A stretch of DNA of 21,670 bases. Origin: Anaerolineaceae bacterium (GTDB lineage Bacteria; Chloroflexota; Anaerolineae; Anaerolineales; Villigracilaceae). The DNA lies in assembly GCA_009885445.1 (NCBI GenBank), contig VFKQ01000367.1, positions 1-21,670 of the forward strand. The letters run 5' to 3'. A program made the position numbers and the translations under genes. The notes under the pieces were generated by a model. The model did not search any database, was not told where the DNA came from, and saw only the letters and a program-made list of their open reading frames with translations. Each line of letters begins with the position of its first letter. Position 1 is the stretch's first letter. This document shows, in pieces, positions 20,795 to 21,670 of the stretch.

Positions 20795-21670
20795 ATGGAC
20801 ATCATCTCCCAACTGACATTTCGCCGCTTCCTGCTCGGTCAGCAGGGACTTTGGCCGGGTCGCCGTTTCGAGGGGCCGAGCGGCGCCGACGCCGCCATCC
20901 GCCAGATGGGCGCGTTGCAACTTGACCCGTTAAATATCATCGCGCGCAGTCAGGAAATTTCTTTGCAGGGGCGTGTGCTGAATTTCAAACCGCCGCATCT
21001 CAATCAAGTTGCCTACGAACAGCGCGGCTTTTTTGATTATGGCGGATTGCTGTTTCTATATCCCATGTCTGAGCTTCCATATTTCAAAGCCATCATGCCG
21101 CGCATGGCCCGCTACGGGCGCGTCACTGAGACGGCAAAGAATCATGCTTCAGCGGTGAAGCACGTGCTGGCCGCCTTGCGTGCAAGCGGACCCATGTCTA
21201 ACCGCGACTTCGAAGGGACGGGTAGCGCAATCCGCTGGAGTTATCGCGGACGAAAAGACAGCGCCGTGGCCCTGTATTATTTGTGGCTGCTAGGCAAAGT
21301 GATGATCACAAATCGTCGTGGCTTCGACCGCATCTACGACCTCAGCGAGCGTGTTGCGCCAGCCGAGTTCAATCGCGCCGCGTCCATCCGCGACGCCGAA
21401 GATTTTTTTGCGCGCAAATGTATTTCGCGATTCAACTTTTTACGCACCAAACGTTTTGCTTATAACTGGAAATATGCCATCGAGCGCGAGGTCACGCCCG
21501 CCGAGGCTGAGCGCAAACTGGCCGAGATGCTTGAAAAAAATATTGTCGCGCATCTTAAAGTGGAAGACTCAAAAGACGATTTGCTGGTGCTCGCCGAAAA
21601 TTTGCCCGCGCTGGCCGAACTCGAGTCGGGACGAGTCCCCGCCGCGTGGACTCCGCTCGGCCCGACGACC
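20795..21670 (+). CDS. YcaQ/AlkX-like winged-helix DNA glycosylase, partial
   Basis: The frame starts at an ATG at 20795 and stays open for 292 codons to the window edge, so the C-terminus is missing. The N-terminus (RRFLLGQQGL) and the segment MGALQLDPLNIIARSQEI (residues 38-55) match the HTH_42 winged-helix family of E. coli YcaQ (AlkX) and Streptomyces AlkZ, glycosylases that unhook DNA interstrand crosslinks. The catalytic motif is Gln-Leu-Asp (QLD), the Q-x-D type of the YcaQ branch, whereas AlkZ has Q-x-Q. Later WSYRGRK and VALYYLWLLGKVMITNRRGFDRIYDL fit winged-helix wings. No Shine-Dalgarno site is possible because the ATG abuts a terminator T run, so the start is either leaderless or driven by an unseen promoter. 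Confidence 0.85.
   Translation, partial: MDIISQLTFRRFLLGQQGLWPGRRFEGPSGADAAIRQMGALQLDPLNIIARSQEISLQGRVLNFKPPHLNQVAYEQRGFFDYGGLLFLYPMSELPYFKAIMPRMARYGRVTETAKNHASAVKHVLAALRASGPMSNRDFEGTGSAIRWSYRGRKDSAVALYYLWLLGKVMITNRRGFDRIYDLSERVAPAEFNRAASIRDAEDFFARKCISRFNFLRTKRFAYNWKYAIEREVTPAEAERKLAEMLEKNIVAHLKVEDSKDDLLVLAENLPALAELESGRVPAAWTPLGPTT

Overview
The window is a nearly complete division and cell wall (dcw) cluster from a bacterium that is probably a member of the Chloroflexota, most likely class Anaerolineae. That placement is an inference. It rests on the gene order, the absence of outer-membrane or LPS genes, the divergent MurG and MurF motifs, the moderately GC-rich coding sequence, and the gene spacers packed with short palindromic or tandem repeats. 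No rRNA or other phylogenetic marker is present to fix it.

Layout: (1) 1-1900 holds a membrane protein of unknown function and, convergent to it, an RlmI/RlmK-like methyltransferase, with a shared bidirectional terminator between them. (2) 1929-2025 is the dcw control region, with a sigma70-type promoter, three MraZ boxes at exact 10-bp spacing, and a leader hairpin. (3) 2039-8084 carries mraZ, rsmH, an ftsL-like gene, ftsI, murF and mraY, mostly joined by ATGA or TAATG overlaps or gaps of a few bases. (4) 8223-12472 carries murD, ftsW, murG and a cvpA-like gene, again overlapping. (5) 12688-17295 carries murC, murB, ddl and ftsQ, with repeat-rich spacers before murC, murB and ddl. (6) 17297-19950 carries ftsA and then ftsZ, which has its own repeat-containing upstream region, a strong ribosome binding site and a strong terminator. 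(7) 20103-20738 carries two small membrane proteins of unknown function followed by a terminator. (8) 20795 to the end is a YcaQ/AlkX-like DNA glycosylase that runs off the window.

The genes work together. MurB, MurC, MurD and MurF with Ddl make the cytoplasmic UDP-MurNAc-pentapeptide, MraY and MurG convert it to lipid II, and FtsW with FtsI polymerise and cross-link it at the septum. FtsZ and FtsA form the ring, and FtsQ and FtsL link it to the synthase. RsmH methylates 16S rRNA and MraZ represses the operon. murE, which normally lies between ftsI and murF, is absent.

The least ordinary content is repeat-derived. Palindromic repeats are fixed in frame inside murD (about 45 extra residues) and inside the methyltransferase (about 13 residues). 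A 32-bp direct repeat followed by an 8-bp-period array leads straight into the start codons of murB and ddl. The putative MurG lacks two hallmark motifs of its family. No CRISPR array, tRNA, rRNA, transposase or prophage gene was seen.
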